Positions 21,765 through 30,450 of a stretch of DNA of 64,000 nt are shown here, in pieces. The stretch comes from Sphingopyxis sp. 2PD (lineage in GTDB: Bacteria; Pseudomonadota; Alphaproteobacteria; Sphingomonadales; Sphingomonadaceae). Within the stretch, counting starts at the first letter, position 1; each line of letters opens with the position of its first letter. The notes beneath the pieces were generated by a model, which saw only the letters and a list, made by a program, of their open reading frames with translations, was not told the origin of the DNA and searched no databases. The position numbers and the translations under genes were made by a program. Where the stretch lies: the NCBI RefSeq assembly GCF_005503695.1, contig NZ_SCMU01000004.1, forward strand, positions 106,153 through 170,152. Reading direction: 5' to 3'.

Positions 21765-22184
21765 ATGCACAGCAGCACCCTGATCCGGCAACTGACGACG
21801 CAACCGCTGATCCGCGACCTTTCGGTCGAGGCGGCGCAGGCGGTGCTTGCGCTGCGCTATTGCATCGTGTGCCGCCGCGCCGGCCGTGATCCGATGCCCG
21901 AGCTCGAACGACGCTGGGGCAACGTCCTCGCCGCCCGGCGTTACCAGCTGGTGGTCGAGGCGATCGGTCACAGCTGGCCCGACCCCTTTGCGGTTGCCCC
22001 GCCATGCTGCCCCCGCGCCAGTTTCGACGAAGCGTTGCTGGCGGACATGGTCACCGCCGCCGCGCATGGCGACCGCGTCGCCTTCGACGTGCTGACCGCC
22101 GAAATGCTGGGCAGCGACGCGCGCGAGATGATCTTTGTCGCGCTGGAAAATTTCATCCGCGCGCGGGCGCCGGGGAGGGTTTAG
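21765..22184 (+). CDS. Hypothetical cytoplasmic protein
   Basis: A 139-residue protein with start MHSSTLIRQLTTQPLIRDLS at ATG 21765; a longer frame upstream runs back into the bfr terminator and is not credible. It is mostly helical by composition, with no signal or membrane segment. Cysteines cluster as YCIVCRRAG and APPCCPRASF, which might bind a metal, though the spacing is not that of a standard zinc ribbon. I do not recognise the family. It is flanked by the bfr terminator and an intergenic repeat, so it is a single-gene unit. Confidence 0.6.
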   Translation: MHSSTLIRQLTTQPLIRDLSVEAAQAVLALRYCIVCRRAGRDPMPELERRWGNVLAARRYQLVVEAIGHSWPDPFAVAPPCCPRASFDEALLADMVTAAAHGDRVAFDVLTAEMLGSDAREMIFVALENFIRARAPGRV

Positions 22185-22240
22185 GTTCCGGCGCCGGAGA
22201 TCGACGCACGCAACGTCGGCTTTGGGGTGGTTTTAAGCCA

Positions 22241-22350
22241 TTCCCCTCCCTTCCAGGGAGGGGTTAGGGGTGGGTGCGAGCGAAGCGAGCCGAGGCGGAA
22301 TGCCGCCTTCGGCGGCTACCCACCCCCAGCCTCTCCCTAAAAGGGAGTGG
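22241..22350. repeat. Intergenic repeat family C, copy 1
   Basis: A long inverted structure runs from TTCCCCTCCCTTCCAGGGAG to CTCTCCCTAAAAGGGAGTGG, with the inner pair GGGGTGGGT / ACCCACCCC and a small hairpin GCCGCCTTCGGCGGC. A closely related copy is at 60242-60352. Confidence 0.85.
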
Positions 22351-22408
22351 AGAAGACATGTCCGCTATCGGTCGCTAGCTGCCATTCCGCCCCGCCAAAA
22401 AGGGCTTG

Positions 22409-25300
22409 CTACTTCCCCGCCTTGTCGCTCACCGCCTTGATCACCAGCGCCTTGTCATCGACCAGATAGCGGCGCGCCAGCGTCTGTAGGTCGGCGGGGG
22501 TTGCGGCTTCGACTTCACCGATGCCCTTGCGGCTGCGGTCGAGGCGGTCGGCCTGGCTGGTGGCTTCGGCGACATAGTTCAGCCAATAGGCGTTTTCTCG
22601 GCGCGACTTGGTCATCGCCTCGACCAATGGTTTGCGGGCGCGGTCGAGCAGGTCTTGGTCGACGGGCGCGTCGCGGAGTTCCCTGGCGATCGCGAAGATC
22701 GCGGCGCGGGTGGTCGCCAGATCCTTGTGATCGACATTGCTGGCGGCGAACAGGTGGCCATAGCCCGGAAACTCGTCCGACAGGCTGGCGGCGGCGCCGG
22801 GACTGTAGCTTTCGCCGAGCCTTTCGCGCAATTCTTCGGTCAGCTTCAATTGCATGACGCGCACCAGCAGATTGAGCCGCATCGCTTCGGCAAGGTCATT
22901 GTCGTCGCGCGCGGGCCAATAGACGCGCAGTTCCGCCTGTTCAGCCGGCCCCTTGTGGATCAGCGTCCGTTCGCTGCGGTCGCGGGAATATTCGCGCACG
23001 CGCGCGTCGGCACGCGGGTCGAACGCGGCGCGGCGTTCGGGCAATGCGCCGAAGGTCGCGGCGATGGCGTCGATCGCCGCCTGTTCGTCGATGTCGCCGA
23101 CGACGCCGATCTCGATCGCACCCTTGGCAAAGCTGTCAGCCACCACCGGTTTCAGCTGCGCCCAGTCGAGCGTCATCAACTTTTCGAGCGGCGGGGTTTG
23201 CGAGCGCGGATCGTCATTCGCAAGGATGCCGCCCGCGTCGCGGCCGATCACCGCCGCCGGGGTGGCATCGTTCGCGGCATATTGCTGCGGCAGCACGCGG
23301 CGGATTAGCGCCAGGCCGTCGGCGCGGTAGCCGGGATGGGTCAGGAACGCCGCCATCAACTTGGCCTGGAGCGCAAAATCGCCCGGCGAGCTGGTTGCGG
23401 TGCCGCCGAAGAAGTCGGCCCCGCTGCCAAAATTGGGGCTGACCGTGCGGCCCGCGAGGATCGATCGCAGATCGTCGACGCTGTGCGCCTCCAGCCCGCC
23501 CAGCACCATCGACCCCGCCAGCGCGACACGGGTCGGGTCGTCGCGGGTCGCGAGCAGATTGCCGCCATCGACGCGCACCGACAGATAGACGGTTTCCTTC
23601 TGAAAATCGGTTTTCTTGATGTTGAGCATCACATTGTTGGCAAAGCGGGTGCGGCGGATACCAAGATCCTCGACGCGGTTGTCGCTGACGATTTTGCCGG
23701 GGGTGCCGAAATTGTCATAGGCGAAGGCAGCGTTCGCGGCCTGCGTCGGGGCGGCAACGGCAACCTGCGCCGAGGCGCGGAGCGCGGCGAGGATGGCATC
23801 TGCGCCGCCCTCGATCGGCTTTTTCGCCGAAACCCGCGCCAGCGGAGCGCTGAGGCCGTCCATCCGGTTGCGGAACGCCGCGGTCACCGCGGCGGCGCTG
23901 AGCGATGGCGCGGTCGCCTCGAACAAGGCTTGCGAGGTTTCGGGGCGCACGAACACAAAATCGCCCTTGGCCGCGGCGACCAGCGTGTCGGCGAGCGCGT
24001 CGCTACGCCGCGTCGTCACCCCGGCGACGGCGTTCTTGAACGCGGTGCGGCGGTTCGCGAGCTGCTCGTCGACTTCGGCCTGTGTAAAGCCATGCTGGAT
24101 GGCACGGCGCTGTTCCTGTTCGATCAGCTCCAGCGCCTCTTTCCACGCGCCTTCCTTGGCGACAGCGCCGAAGGTGACCTGATCGAAAACTTTCCAGCCC
24201 CCGGCTTCAGCGAAATAGCCGGCGAGGATCGGTGAATCTTCGCGCAACGCGATCTTGGCCAGTCGGCGGCTCACGATCGCTTCGCCGACATCTTCCGCCA
24301 AGGTGCGGGCACGCTTCGCCTTGGTATCGGCTTCTTCGACCCAGGGTTTGAACGCAGCGATCGTCACCATGTCCTGGATCGCGGGGTCGATGAAGTCATC
24401 GGCCGCTGCGGCGCGGCGATAATCGACAGTACCGATGTCGGGATCGGGCCCGGTCGGACCGCGTCCGCGCCAGTCGCCAAAGCGCGTCTTGATCTTGGCT
24501 TCCACCGCTGCCGGATCGAAGTCGCCGACCATCACCAAGGTCGCGCGCTCGGGGCGGTAATAGCGGTCGTAGAGGTCACGCAGGCGGGCGGCGGGGGCGG
24601 TCTTGATCACCTCCTCGGTACCGACGGGAATGCGGCTTGCGACCTTCATGCCCTGCATCTGGAAATCGAGCTGGTCGATCAGATTGCGGAGCTGATAAGT
24701 ATCGCGCGCGCGCCGTTCGGACAGGATGATGCCGCGTTCGCGGTCGACTGCGGCGGGGTCGATCGTGAGCTCGCTGGCGGTTTCGCGCATCAGCATCAGC
24801 CCGGTGTCGATCAAATCGTCGGAGGCATTAGGCAGGTCGAGCTTGTACACCGTCTCGTCAAACCCGGTCGAGGCGTTGGTGTCGGCGCCGAACGCCAGCC
24901 CCTTGCGCTCGAGCAGCTTGATCATCTCGCCCTCGGGTACGTTCGTCGAACCGTTGAACGCCATATGCTCAAGGAAATGGGCGAGGCCGCGCTGGTCGTC
25001 GGCCTCGGCAAAGCTGCCGACATCGAAACGCATGCGCAGGACGACGCTGTCCTTGGGCGTGCTATTTTGCAGCAGCGCATATTTCATGCCGTTGGGCAGG
25101 ACGCCGAAGACGATGTTGGGATCGACCGGCACATCGCTGGCGGCGAAGTTCCACGCCTTGGCTGCGTCGGTTTGCGGGTTGATCGCCGCCGCCGCGGTCG
25201 GCGGCGCGGCATCCCGGGCATGGGCCGGTACGGCGGTCGCGATCAGCAGGACGAGGGGCGAGAGCGCGGTCGAGGCGCGCCGGACAAGCGATTTGGTCAT
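22409..25300 (-). CDS. M16-family zinc metallopeptidase, two-lobed (PqqL/pitrilysin-like), exported
   Basis: A 963-residue protein. The start at MTKSLVRRASTALSPLVLL gives a signal peptide ending near AHA-RD (residue 29), so it acts outside the cytoplasm. The inverted zinc motif HFLEH is at 108-112, with GFDETVYKLDLPN further on and downstream acidic residues for the third ligand. The full chain contains four M16 domains, active N-half and inactive C-half, as in pitrilysin-type enzymes. It would degrade peptides in the periplasm. The gene has its own short upstream region and follows the sterol-desaturase-like gene on the same strand. Substrate unknown. Confidence 0.9.
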   Translation of the reverse strand: MTKSLVRRASTALSPLVLLIATAVPAHARDAAPPTAAAAINPQTDAAKAWNFAASDVPVDPNIVFGVLPNGMKYALLQNSTPKDSVVLRMRFDVGSFAEADDQRGLAHFLEHMAFNGSTNVPEGEMIKLLERKGLAFGADTNASTGFDETVYKLDLPNASDDLIDTGLMLMRETASELTIDPAAVDRERGIILSERRARDTYQLRNLIDQLDFQMQGMKVASRIPVGTEEVIKTAPAARLRDLYDRYYRPERATLVMVGDFDPAAVEAKIKTRFGDWRGRGPTGPDPDIGTVDYRRAAAADDFIDPAIQDMVTIAAFKPWVEEADTKAKRARTLAEDVGEAIVSRRLAKIALREDSPILAGYFAEAGGWKVFDQVTFGAVAKEGAWKEALELIEQEQRRAIQHGFTQAEVDEQLANRRTAFKNAVAGVTTRRSDALADTLVAAAKGDFVFVRPETSQALFEATAPSLSAAAVTAAFRNRMDGLSAPLARVSAKKPIEGGADAILAALRASAQVAVAAPTQAANAAFAYDNFGTPGKIVSDNRVEDLGIRRTRFANNVMLNIKKTDFQKETVYLSVRVDGGNLLATRDDPTRVALAGSMVLGGLEAHSVDDLRSILAGRTVSPNFGSGADFFGGTATSSPGDFALQAKLMAAFLTHPGYRADGLALIRRVLPQQYAANDATPAAVIGRDAGGILANDDPRSQTPPLEKLMTLDWAQLKPVVADSFAKGAIEIGVVGDIDEQAAIDAIAATFGALPERRAAFDPRADARVREYSRDRSERTLIHKGPAEQAELRVYWPARDDNDLAEAMRLNLLVRVMQLKLTEELRERLGESYSPGAAASLSDEFPGYGHLFAASNVDHKDLATTRAAIFAIARELRDAPVDQDLLDRARKPLVEAMTKSRRENAYWLNYVAEATSQADRLDRSRKGIGEVEAATPADLQTLARRYLVDDKALVIKAVSDKAGK

Positions 25301-25397
25301 CGCACCGATGTGGCCACCGCTCCGCAAGCGGTCAAGCGATGCTTATCCGCCCGGGCGGTGGTTTTCGACCGACGACAGCATCATGGCCAAATATGGT

Positions 25398-26192
25398 TCA
25401 AGCCGCGTCCTTGGATTCCCGCTGAAACGGATAGACCATCTGGCGTCCGTAGCCCGGCGGCACCGGATCCTCGATGCCATAACGGTCCGGCATCGCATCG
25501 CGCCGCATCTGCGCGGTACCGAACAATATATCCCATAGCGGGAACTGCGCCGCAAAGTTGCGGTTCCAGTGCGCCGGGTCATTGGCATGGTGCCAATGAT
25601 GGAAACAAGGCGAAGCAACGAGCCAGCTGAACGGTCCGAAACCGATCCGCACATTGCTGTGCAGCAGCAAGGTATGCCATTGGAAGACGACGAAGAAGAT
25701 CGCCAACGCCGCATCGGAAAAACCCAGCGCAAAGGCGGGGATCAGCGAGGCACCCTTGGTCAATATCTGGTCGAGCGGATGGATGCGATAGGCGGCGAGC
25801 CAGTCGAGATCCGAGATGCTGTGATGAATGGCGTGAATGCGCCAGAGCGCCGGAACGGTATGAAACAGCCGGTGCATTGCGTAGAAGATCAGATCGGCGA
25901 GCAGCATCAATATGATCGTCTGGAGCCAGAGCGGCTGCGCGGCGACGCTGGCGCGAAAGGACGCCGGTACGGCGGCATCGCCCAGCCATATCGACAAGGC
26001 CGCGACCAGCCCGAGCCCGATTCCGATCGGGATACGATTGACCACACAATGAACGGCATCGGTGGTCCATGCCCGTCGCAGCGCTGGCTGTTGCGGGCGG
26101 GCCGGCAACATGCGTTCCAGCGGCCCGAAGATCAGGAGGACGATCAGGATCGCCTTGACGTCGATAAAGCCGAGCAGCCAGTCCATATCCAT
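25398..26192 (-). CDS. Sterol desaturase / fatty-acid hydroxylase superfamily protein
   Basis: A 264-residue integral membrane di-iron protein. The eight-histidine pattern is complete: HRLFH at 107-111, HAIHH at 120-124, a further His in YRIHPLDQ, and HHWHH at 198-202. Four or more membrane helices surround them. Members hydroxylate or desaturate lipids using O2 and an electron donor. Bacterial versions act on hopanoids, sphingolipids, carotenoids or ornithine lipids; the sphingolipid option is attractive in a sphingomonad but unproven. The next gene upstream on this strand, seven bases away, is an ICMT-like methyltransferase, so the two are probably one transcript. Confidence 0.88.
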   Translation of the reverse strand: MDMDWLLGFIDVKAILIVLLIFGPLERMLPARPQQPALRRAWTTDAVHCVVNRIPIGIGLGLVAALSIWLGDAAVPASFRASVAAQPLWLQTIILMLLADLIFYAMHRLFHTVPALWRIHAIHHSISDLDWLAAYRIHPLDQILTKGASLIPAFALGFSDAALAIFFVVFQWHTLLLHSNVRIGFGPFSWLVASPCFHHWHHANDPAHWNRNFAAQFPLWDILFGTAQMRRDAMPDRYGIEDPVPPGYGRQMVYPFQRESKDAA

Positions 26193-26199
26193 TGTCGGG

Positions 26200-26841
26200 T
26201 CAGAAGATACCGGGGAACAGCCGATACCGAACCCGCGCCGCCATCTCGCGATAGGCCGGATCGTCCATCAACACCCGCTCTTCGGCGACCAGCCGCGCGA
26301 TATTCAACCCCAGCGCCAGCGCATAAACGGCAAAGTTCCAGACCGTGGGACCGCTGAGCAGGAAGCCGATATGCGTCAGCGCATAGCCGGCATACATCGG
26401 GTGCCGCACAAAGCGATACGGCCCGCCGATCTTGACGCCGCGATTGGCAGCAACGACGCCGAAGCTGCGGCGCAGGACGAATTTGGCATAGAGCTGGATA
26501 AACAGCCCCGCCAGCATCAGGAACAGACAGATCTGGAGCGGAACCAGCGGTACATCGCTCGACGGCACCGCGAGCATCGCGGCGAAGGTTCCGCCGAAAC
26601 CCAGCACCCAATCGCGCGGACGCCGCGTGATCACCGTCGTGGGCCGCCGAATGAGCACGAAAAAGGCCACGCAGCCCTCGGCGAGCAGGATGATCCAGTT
26701 CTGCCAGGCTCCGCTCTCGACCGCCGCGGGGATCATCCGCGTCGCGAGCGCACCGAGCAGCAAGGTGACGACAATTTTTTCCAGCAGATCCCAGTTGATC
26801 GACCGCGTTTGGTCCGCCGCAGTAACCTTTGAAACGTCCAT
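26200..26841 (-). CDS. Isoprenylcysteine carboxyl methyltransferase-like (ICMT/PEMT) membrane methyltransferase
   Basis: A 213-residue protein with about five membrane helices and the ICMT/PEMT cofactor motif near the C-terminus: GPYRFVRHPMYAGY and then VAEERVLMDDPAYREMAARV, where Arg-His-Pro and the paired Glu contact S-adenosylmethionine. Bacterial relatives methylate lipids or small hydrophobic acceptors rather than prenylated proteins. It lies directly upstream of the sterol-desaturase-like gene on the same strand and may modify the same lipid. The start is ATG at 26841 (MDVSKVTAADQ), leaving 177 bases without a gene before the diguanylate cyclase stop. Confidence 0.82.
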   Translation of the reverse strand: MDVSKVTAADQTRSINWDLLEKIVVTLLLGALATRMIPAAVESGAWQNWIILLAEGCVAFFVLIRRPTTVITRRPRDWVLGFGGTFAAMLAVPSSDVPLVPLQICLFLMLAGLFIQLYAKFVLRRSFGVVAANRGVKIGGPYRFVRHPMYAGYALTHIGFLLSGPTVWNFAVYALALGLNIARLVAEERVLMDDPAYREMAARVRYRLFPGIF

Positions 26842-27018
26842 GCTGAAATCCCCACGCTATTTGACGATGCGTTAGGGAGAGATGGTTACCAAACCGATAA
26901 GATCGGGGTCAGAACGCGCCGAAATGCGGACATTCTGGCGAAGATTTCATCGATCGCGGCGCGATCAATATCGGGCGTTCGGACAAGCCTGCGGCAGGGA
27001 CCGCCCGCGTCCGACGGA

Positions 27019-28200
27019 TTAGGAATAAGCCTGGACGTCGCCGCCCGGATTGGTGCCGAACCGGCGCCCGCCGGGTTCGCCCGTCGCCGCGTGACCGCGG
27101 CCGGCAGCCTTGGCAGCATAGAGCGCGCCGTCGGCGACTTCGCACAATTGGCGCACCGTATGACCATGGTCGGGCCAGCGGGCCGTACCGACACTCGCGC
27201 CGACGCGGATCGGGCGACCGTCGATGCGATAGGGCGCCGCCAACGCCGCGAGGATATGGTCGGCAAGCGAGGTCGAAAGCAGCGGCGATCCGGCGGGCGC
27301 CAATATGGCAAATTCGTCGCCGCCCTGGCGCGCCACCATCGCGTGGGCGCCGCAGGCGCGGCGCAGGCGTTCGGCAATTTCGCACAGCAACAGATCGCCG
27401 ACCGCGTGACCGTGCTGGTCATTGACCGGCTTGAACCCGTTGAGATCGAGCAGCGCGATCGCGAACGGCCTGCTTTCGTCGGCCTTGGCAATCTCTTCCT
27501 CGATCCGCAGGTCGAATTCGCGGCGATTGGCAAGACCGGTGAGCGGATCGGTGTGCGCAAGCTCGCGCATCTGCCGCTGGAGTTCGAGCAGGTCGATGAC
27601 CTGCCCATGCTGCTGGACCACCATGCGGAGCAGGAACAGTGTCGCGATGACGAGGCTGGTCCCCGCTGCGATTTCGGGCGGGTTGCCCGACGTCAGCATC
27701 AACAGCGCCACCGGAGCGAGGCCGATGCCGAGATTGACGATGGTGGCAAAGCGGATCGACGACAGGCAATAGGCGGTCGCAAGCGATCCCATCGCCATGA
27801 TCATCGCATAATAGCTGTGCGTGGCGGCGGGCGCGGCGAGCCAGTTGGTCACCGTCCAGACGCTGCACATCAGGCCGGTGGTACCCGACACCCAGCTCGC
27901 CTCGCGGATCATGCGTCTGGCGCGGCGCGGACTCATTCGTCGGCCGCGATTGTGCATGAGGAACAGGAAACCCAGAATACCGACGATCGCCAGGGTCACC
28001 GGAAAGCCGATGCGAATGATCGGGTGGACCGTTGCCACCCCGGCGTAGATCGCGGTCGGCGTCGTCGCCGCCAGCATCAGGAACAGCATCGGGGTCAGCG
28101 TTTCGATGCGATTGGCGCGCAAAATCGCGACATCGTCGCGGATCGCGTCCGGCACCGGCGGAAAAATCCGCGTGATCAATCTGTTAAAGACCCCCGTCAT
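27019..28200 (-). CDS. Membrane-anchored diguanylate cyclase (GGDEF)
   Basis: About 393 residues, if the start is ATG 28200; a GTG 17 codons further up is possible. Six hydrophobic segments fill residues 35-195 and look like a small-molecule-sensing membrane module. A short coiled linker (VVQQHGQVIDLLELQRQM) leads to the GGDEF domain, with the intact active site ARQGGDEFAIL (GGDEF at about 293-297) and LTGLANRREF. It should make cyclic di-GMP from two GTP. The RxxD inhibitory site five residues before GGDEF is missing (the sequence there is AHAMVARQ), so product feedback is probably weak. The window also has a PilZ-type receptor at 59.8 kb. Confidence 0.9.
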   Translation of the reverse strand: MTGVFNRLITRIFPPVPDAIRDDVAILRANRIETLTPMLFLMLAATTPTAIYAGVATVHPIIRIGFPVTLAIVGILGFLFLMHNRGRRMSPRRARRMIREASWVSGTTGLMCSVWTVTNWLAAPAATHSYYAMIMAMGSLATAYCLSSIRFATIVNLGIGLAPVALLMLTSGNPPEIAAGTSLVIATLFLLRMVVQQHGQVIDLLELQRQMRELAHTDPLTGLANRREFDLRIEEEIAKADESRPFAIALLDLNGFKPVNDQHGHAVGDLLLCEIAERLRRACGAHAMVARQGGDEFAILAPAGSPLLSTSLADHILAALAAPYRIDGRPIRVGASVGTARWPDHGHTVRQLCEVADGALYAAKAAGRGHAATGEPGGRRFGTNPGGDVQAYS

Positions 28201-28359
28201 CCCCTTCGGATAACAAGCAGGGGTAAAGCATCGGTTAAGGATCGAAACCACGTCTTATCACAGGCCTAGGGGGTCGCAGCGGGCCAATGGCTTGCGAAAT
28301 ATTAACCATGTCCGGCGACAAGCGGCGACCGATTTCACGCGCCCGACAGGAGCCACACC

Positions 28360-30348
28360 ATGTCCTATCCGATGCCGCCGCTGACCCCCGCCACTACCAC
28401 GCCGACGACACCGATGCCGCCCGCCACCCCGACGCTGCCGCAGCAGGACACCCCTGCCGAACAAGCGGCGCGCGCGGCGCAGCTGACCGCGACGCAGGCG
28501 GTCTATCAGTGGACGACCGACGTCCCGACCCTGCCCGGCGTGCCGCTCGCCACCGCGGTGCCGAAGAATGACGAGCCGACAATCGCATGGTTCGTGATCC
28601 TGATCGGGGTCGGGCTGGGCATCGTCCGCAACGCGCTGGCCGTGAAGCTTGGCGGCGTCGACAAGGGGGAGCTCGACAGCCCGCGCGCCGAATATGAAGC
28701 CGCGCTCGCCGAATGCGACGCGATCGAGGCGTCGACCGCCAAGATCGCGGCCGACCATGGCGTCCACAACGGCGGCAATATCTTCGAACGGATCGTCGGC
28801 GATGTCGAAAATGCCGTCGCAGCCGCCGAACGCGACGCGCATATCGCGCTGCTGACAGGCTATAAGGAGCGGATCGAGGCGCTGATGAAGATCGATGAGG
28901 CGATGGGGCTCGGCAGCCGGACCCCGCGCAGCATCGAAGCGTATCGCGCGCTGTTCGCGACGCTGCCCGTGCCGGGGATCAGTTACATGTTCCAGGACGA
29001 CAGCGAATTCGCCCGCCTGCGCGTGCAAGGTCCGAACTGCATGCTGATTGCCGCGGTCGGCGACGCCCTGCCCGCCAATTTCGGGTTGAGCGCGGCGCAA
29101 TATGCCGCGGTCGTCAATGGCGACACGCTGGCCGCAGCGCTCGCCGACGGCCGATTGTTCATCCTCGACTACAAGCCGCTCGAGATCCTCGATCCCGGCA
29201 CCTATGGCAGCCTCGCCAAATATGCCTGGCAGCCGATGGCGCTGTTCGCGGTGCCGCCGGGTGGGTCATCGCTGGTACCGGTCGCGATCCAGTGCGGGCA
29301 GGACCCCGCCGACTGGCCGATCTTCACCCCCTCCCCCGCCGCCGACAAGCTATGGGGCTGGGAAATGGCGAAGTTCGTCGTGCATGTTGCCGACGGAAAT
29401 TATCACGAGCTGTTCGCGCATCTCGCGCGCACGCATCTGGTGATCGAGGCGTTCGCGGTCGCCACCCACCGCCACCTCGCCGAGGTACACCCCATCTGGG
29501 CGCTGCTGGTGCCGCATTTCGAGGGGACCTTGTTCATCAACGATCAGGCCGCAACCTCGCTGATCGCGGCGGGCGGGCCGATCGACCATATTTTCGCGGG
29601 CACCATCACGTCGAGCCAGCTCGCCGCGGTCGATGCCCGGCTGGCGTTCGATTTCTATGCCAAGATGCTACCCGCGGACCTCGCCGAACGCGGCGTTGGG
29701 GTCGATTCAGCGCTCGCAGATTATCCGTATCGCGACGACGCGCTGCTCGTGTGGAACACGATCCACGAATGGGCACGGCAATATGTCGACCTCTATTATG
29801 CGAGCGACGCCGATGTCACCGGCGACACCGAGCTCGCGCGATGGGCGATGTGCCTTGCAGGCGAAGCGAAGATCAAGGGTTTCGGCCCGATCGTCAGCCG
29901 CAAGCAGCTCGCCGAAATCTGTACGATGGTGATGTTCACCGCGAGCGCGCAGCACGCCGCGGTCAACTTCCCGCAAAAGGACATCATGGCATTCGCGCCG
30001 GCAGTCACCGGTGCGGGCTGGCAGGCGGCGCCGAGCGGCCAGCGCGGGCATGACAAGCCGGGCTGGCTCGCGATGATGCCGCCGATGGCACTGGCGCTCG
30101 AACAATTGAACGTACTCGAGCTGCTGGGATCGGTGCATTACCGCCCGCTTGGCGATTATCGCAGCAACGCCTTTCCCTACCCGACATGGTTTCAGGATCC
30201 GCGCGTCACGGGCGCCGAAGGGCCGCTGGCGTGGTTCCAGGCGGCGCTGACAGGCGTCGAGGCCGAGATCGTCGCGCGCAATGCCGAGCGGATGCAGCCC
30301 TATCCTTATCTGCAGCCGAGCCTGATTCCGACGAGCATCAATATTTGA
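28360..30348 (+). CDS. Bacterial lipoxygenase
   Basis: A 662-residue protein with the full lipoxygenase iron site: His354 and His359 in AHLARTHLVIEAF, His532 and Asn536 in ASAQHAAVNF, and a C-terminal Ile662 (LIPTSINI). The helix ATHRHLAEVHPIWALLVPHF matches the conserved central helix of plant and animal enzymes. There is no N-terminal PLAT domain; instead a Pro/Thr-rich leader (residues 1-30) and a hydrophobic stretch at 75-89. The enzyme adds O2 to polyunsaturated fatty acids to give hydroperoxides. Lipoxygenases are uncommon in bacteria; one from Sphingopyxis macrogoltabida has been described, as I recall. The gene is alone, divergent from the GGDEF gene. Confidence 0.93.
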   Translation: MSYPMPPLTPATTTPTTPMPPATPTLPQQDTPAEQAARAAQLTATQAVYQWTTDVPTLPGVPLATAVPKNDEPTIAWFVILIGVGLGIVRNALAVKLGGVDKGELDSPRAEYEAALAECDAIEASTAKIAADHGVHNGGNIFERIVGDVENAVAAAERDAHIALLTGYKERIEALMKIDEAMGLGSRTPRSIEAYRALFATLPVPGISYMFQDDSEFARLRVQGPNCMLIAAVGDALPANFGLSAAQYAAVVNGDTLAAALADGRLFILDYKPLEILDPGTYGSLAKYAWQPMALFAVPPGGSSLVPVAIQCGQDPADWPIFTPSPAADKLWGWEMAKFVVHVADGNYHELFAHLARTHLVIEAFAVATHRHLAEVHPIWALLVPHFEGTLFINDQAATSLIAAGGPIDHIFAGTITSSQLAAVDARLAFDFYAKMLPADLAERGVGVDSALADYPYRDDALLVWNTIHEWARQYVDLYYASDADVTGDTELARWAMCLAGEAKIKGFGPIVSRKQLAEICTMVMFTASAQHAAVNFPQKDIMAFAPAVTGAGWQAAPSGQRGHDKPGWLAMMPPMALALEQLNVLELLGSVHYRPLGDYRSNAFPYPTWFQDPRVTGAEGPLAWFQAALTGVEAEIVARNAERMQPYPYLQPSLIPTSINI

Positions 30349-30355
30349 TCAAACT

Positions 30356-30443
30356 GTCGCCCCCGCGAAGGCGGGGGCCGCAGTCGGTCTACGCGGCGCT
30401 GCTGCGCTAAGCCGCCAGCGGCCCCCGCCTTCGCGGGGGCGAC
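30356..30443. repeat. Intergenic inverted repeat family D, copy 1
   Basis: GTCGCCCCCGCGAAGGCGGG at the left end pairs with CCCGCCTTCGCGGGGGCGAC at the right end. The interior reads GGCCGCAGTCGGT and GCCAGCGGCC. A second copy is at 43287-43376. It separates the convergent lipoxygenase and purC genes. Confidence 0.9.
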
Positions 30444-30450
30444 GCGCTGG

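Noticed and set aside
26886..27608. Minus-strand frame downstream of and within the diguanylate cyclase gene
   Set aside because: It overlaps the GGDEF coding sequence in another frame and has Arg/Ser/Pro-rich shadow composition.
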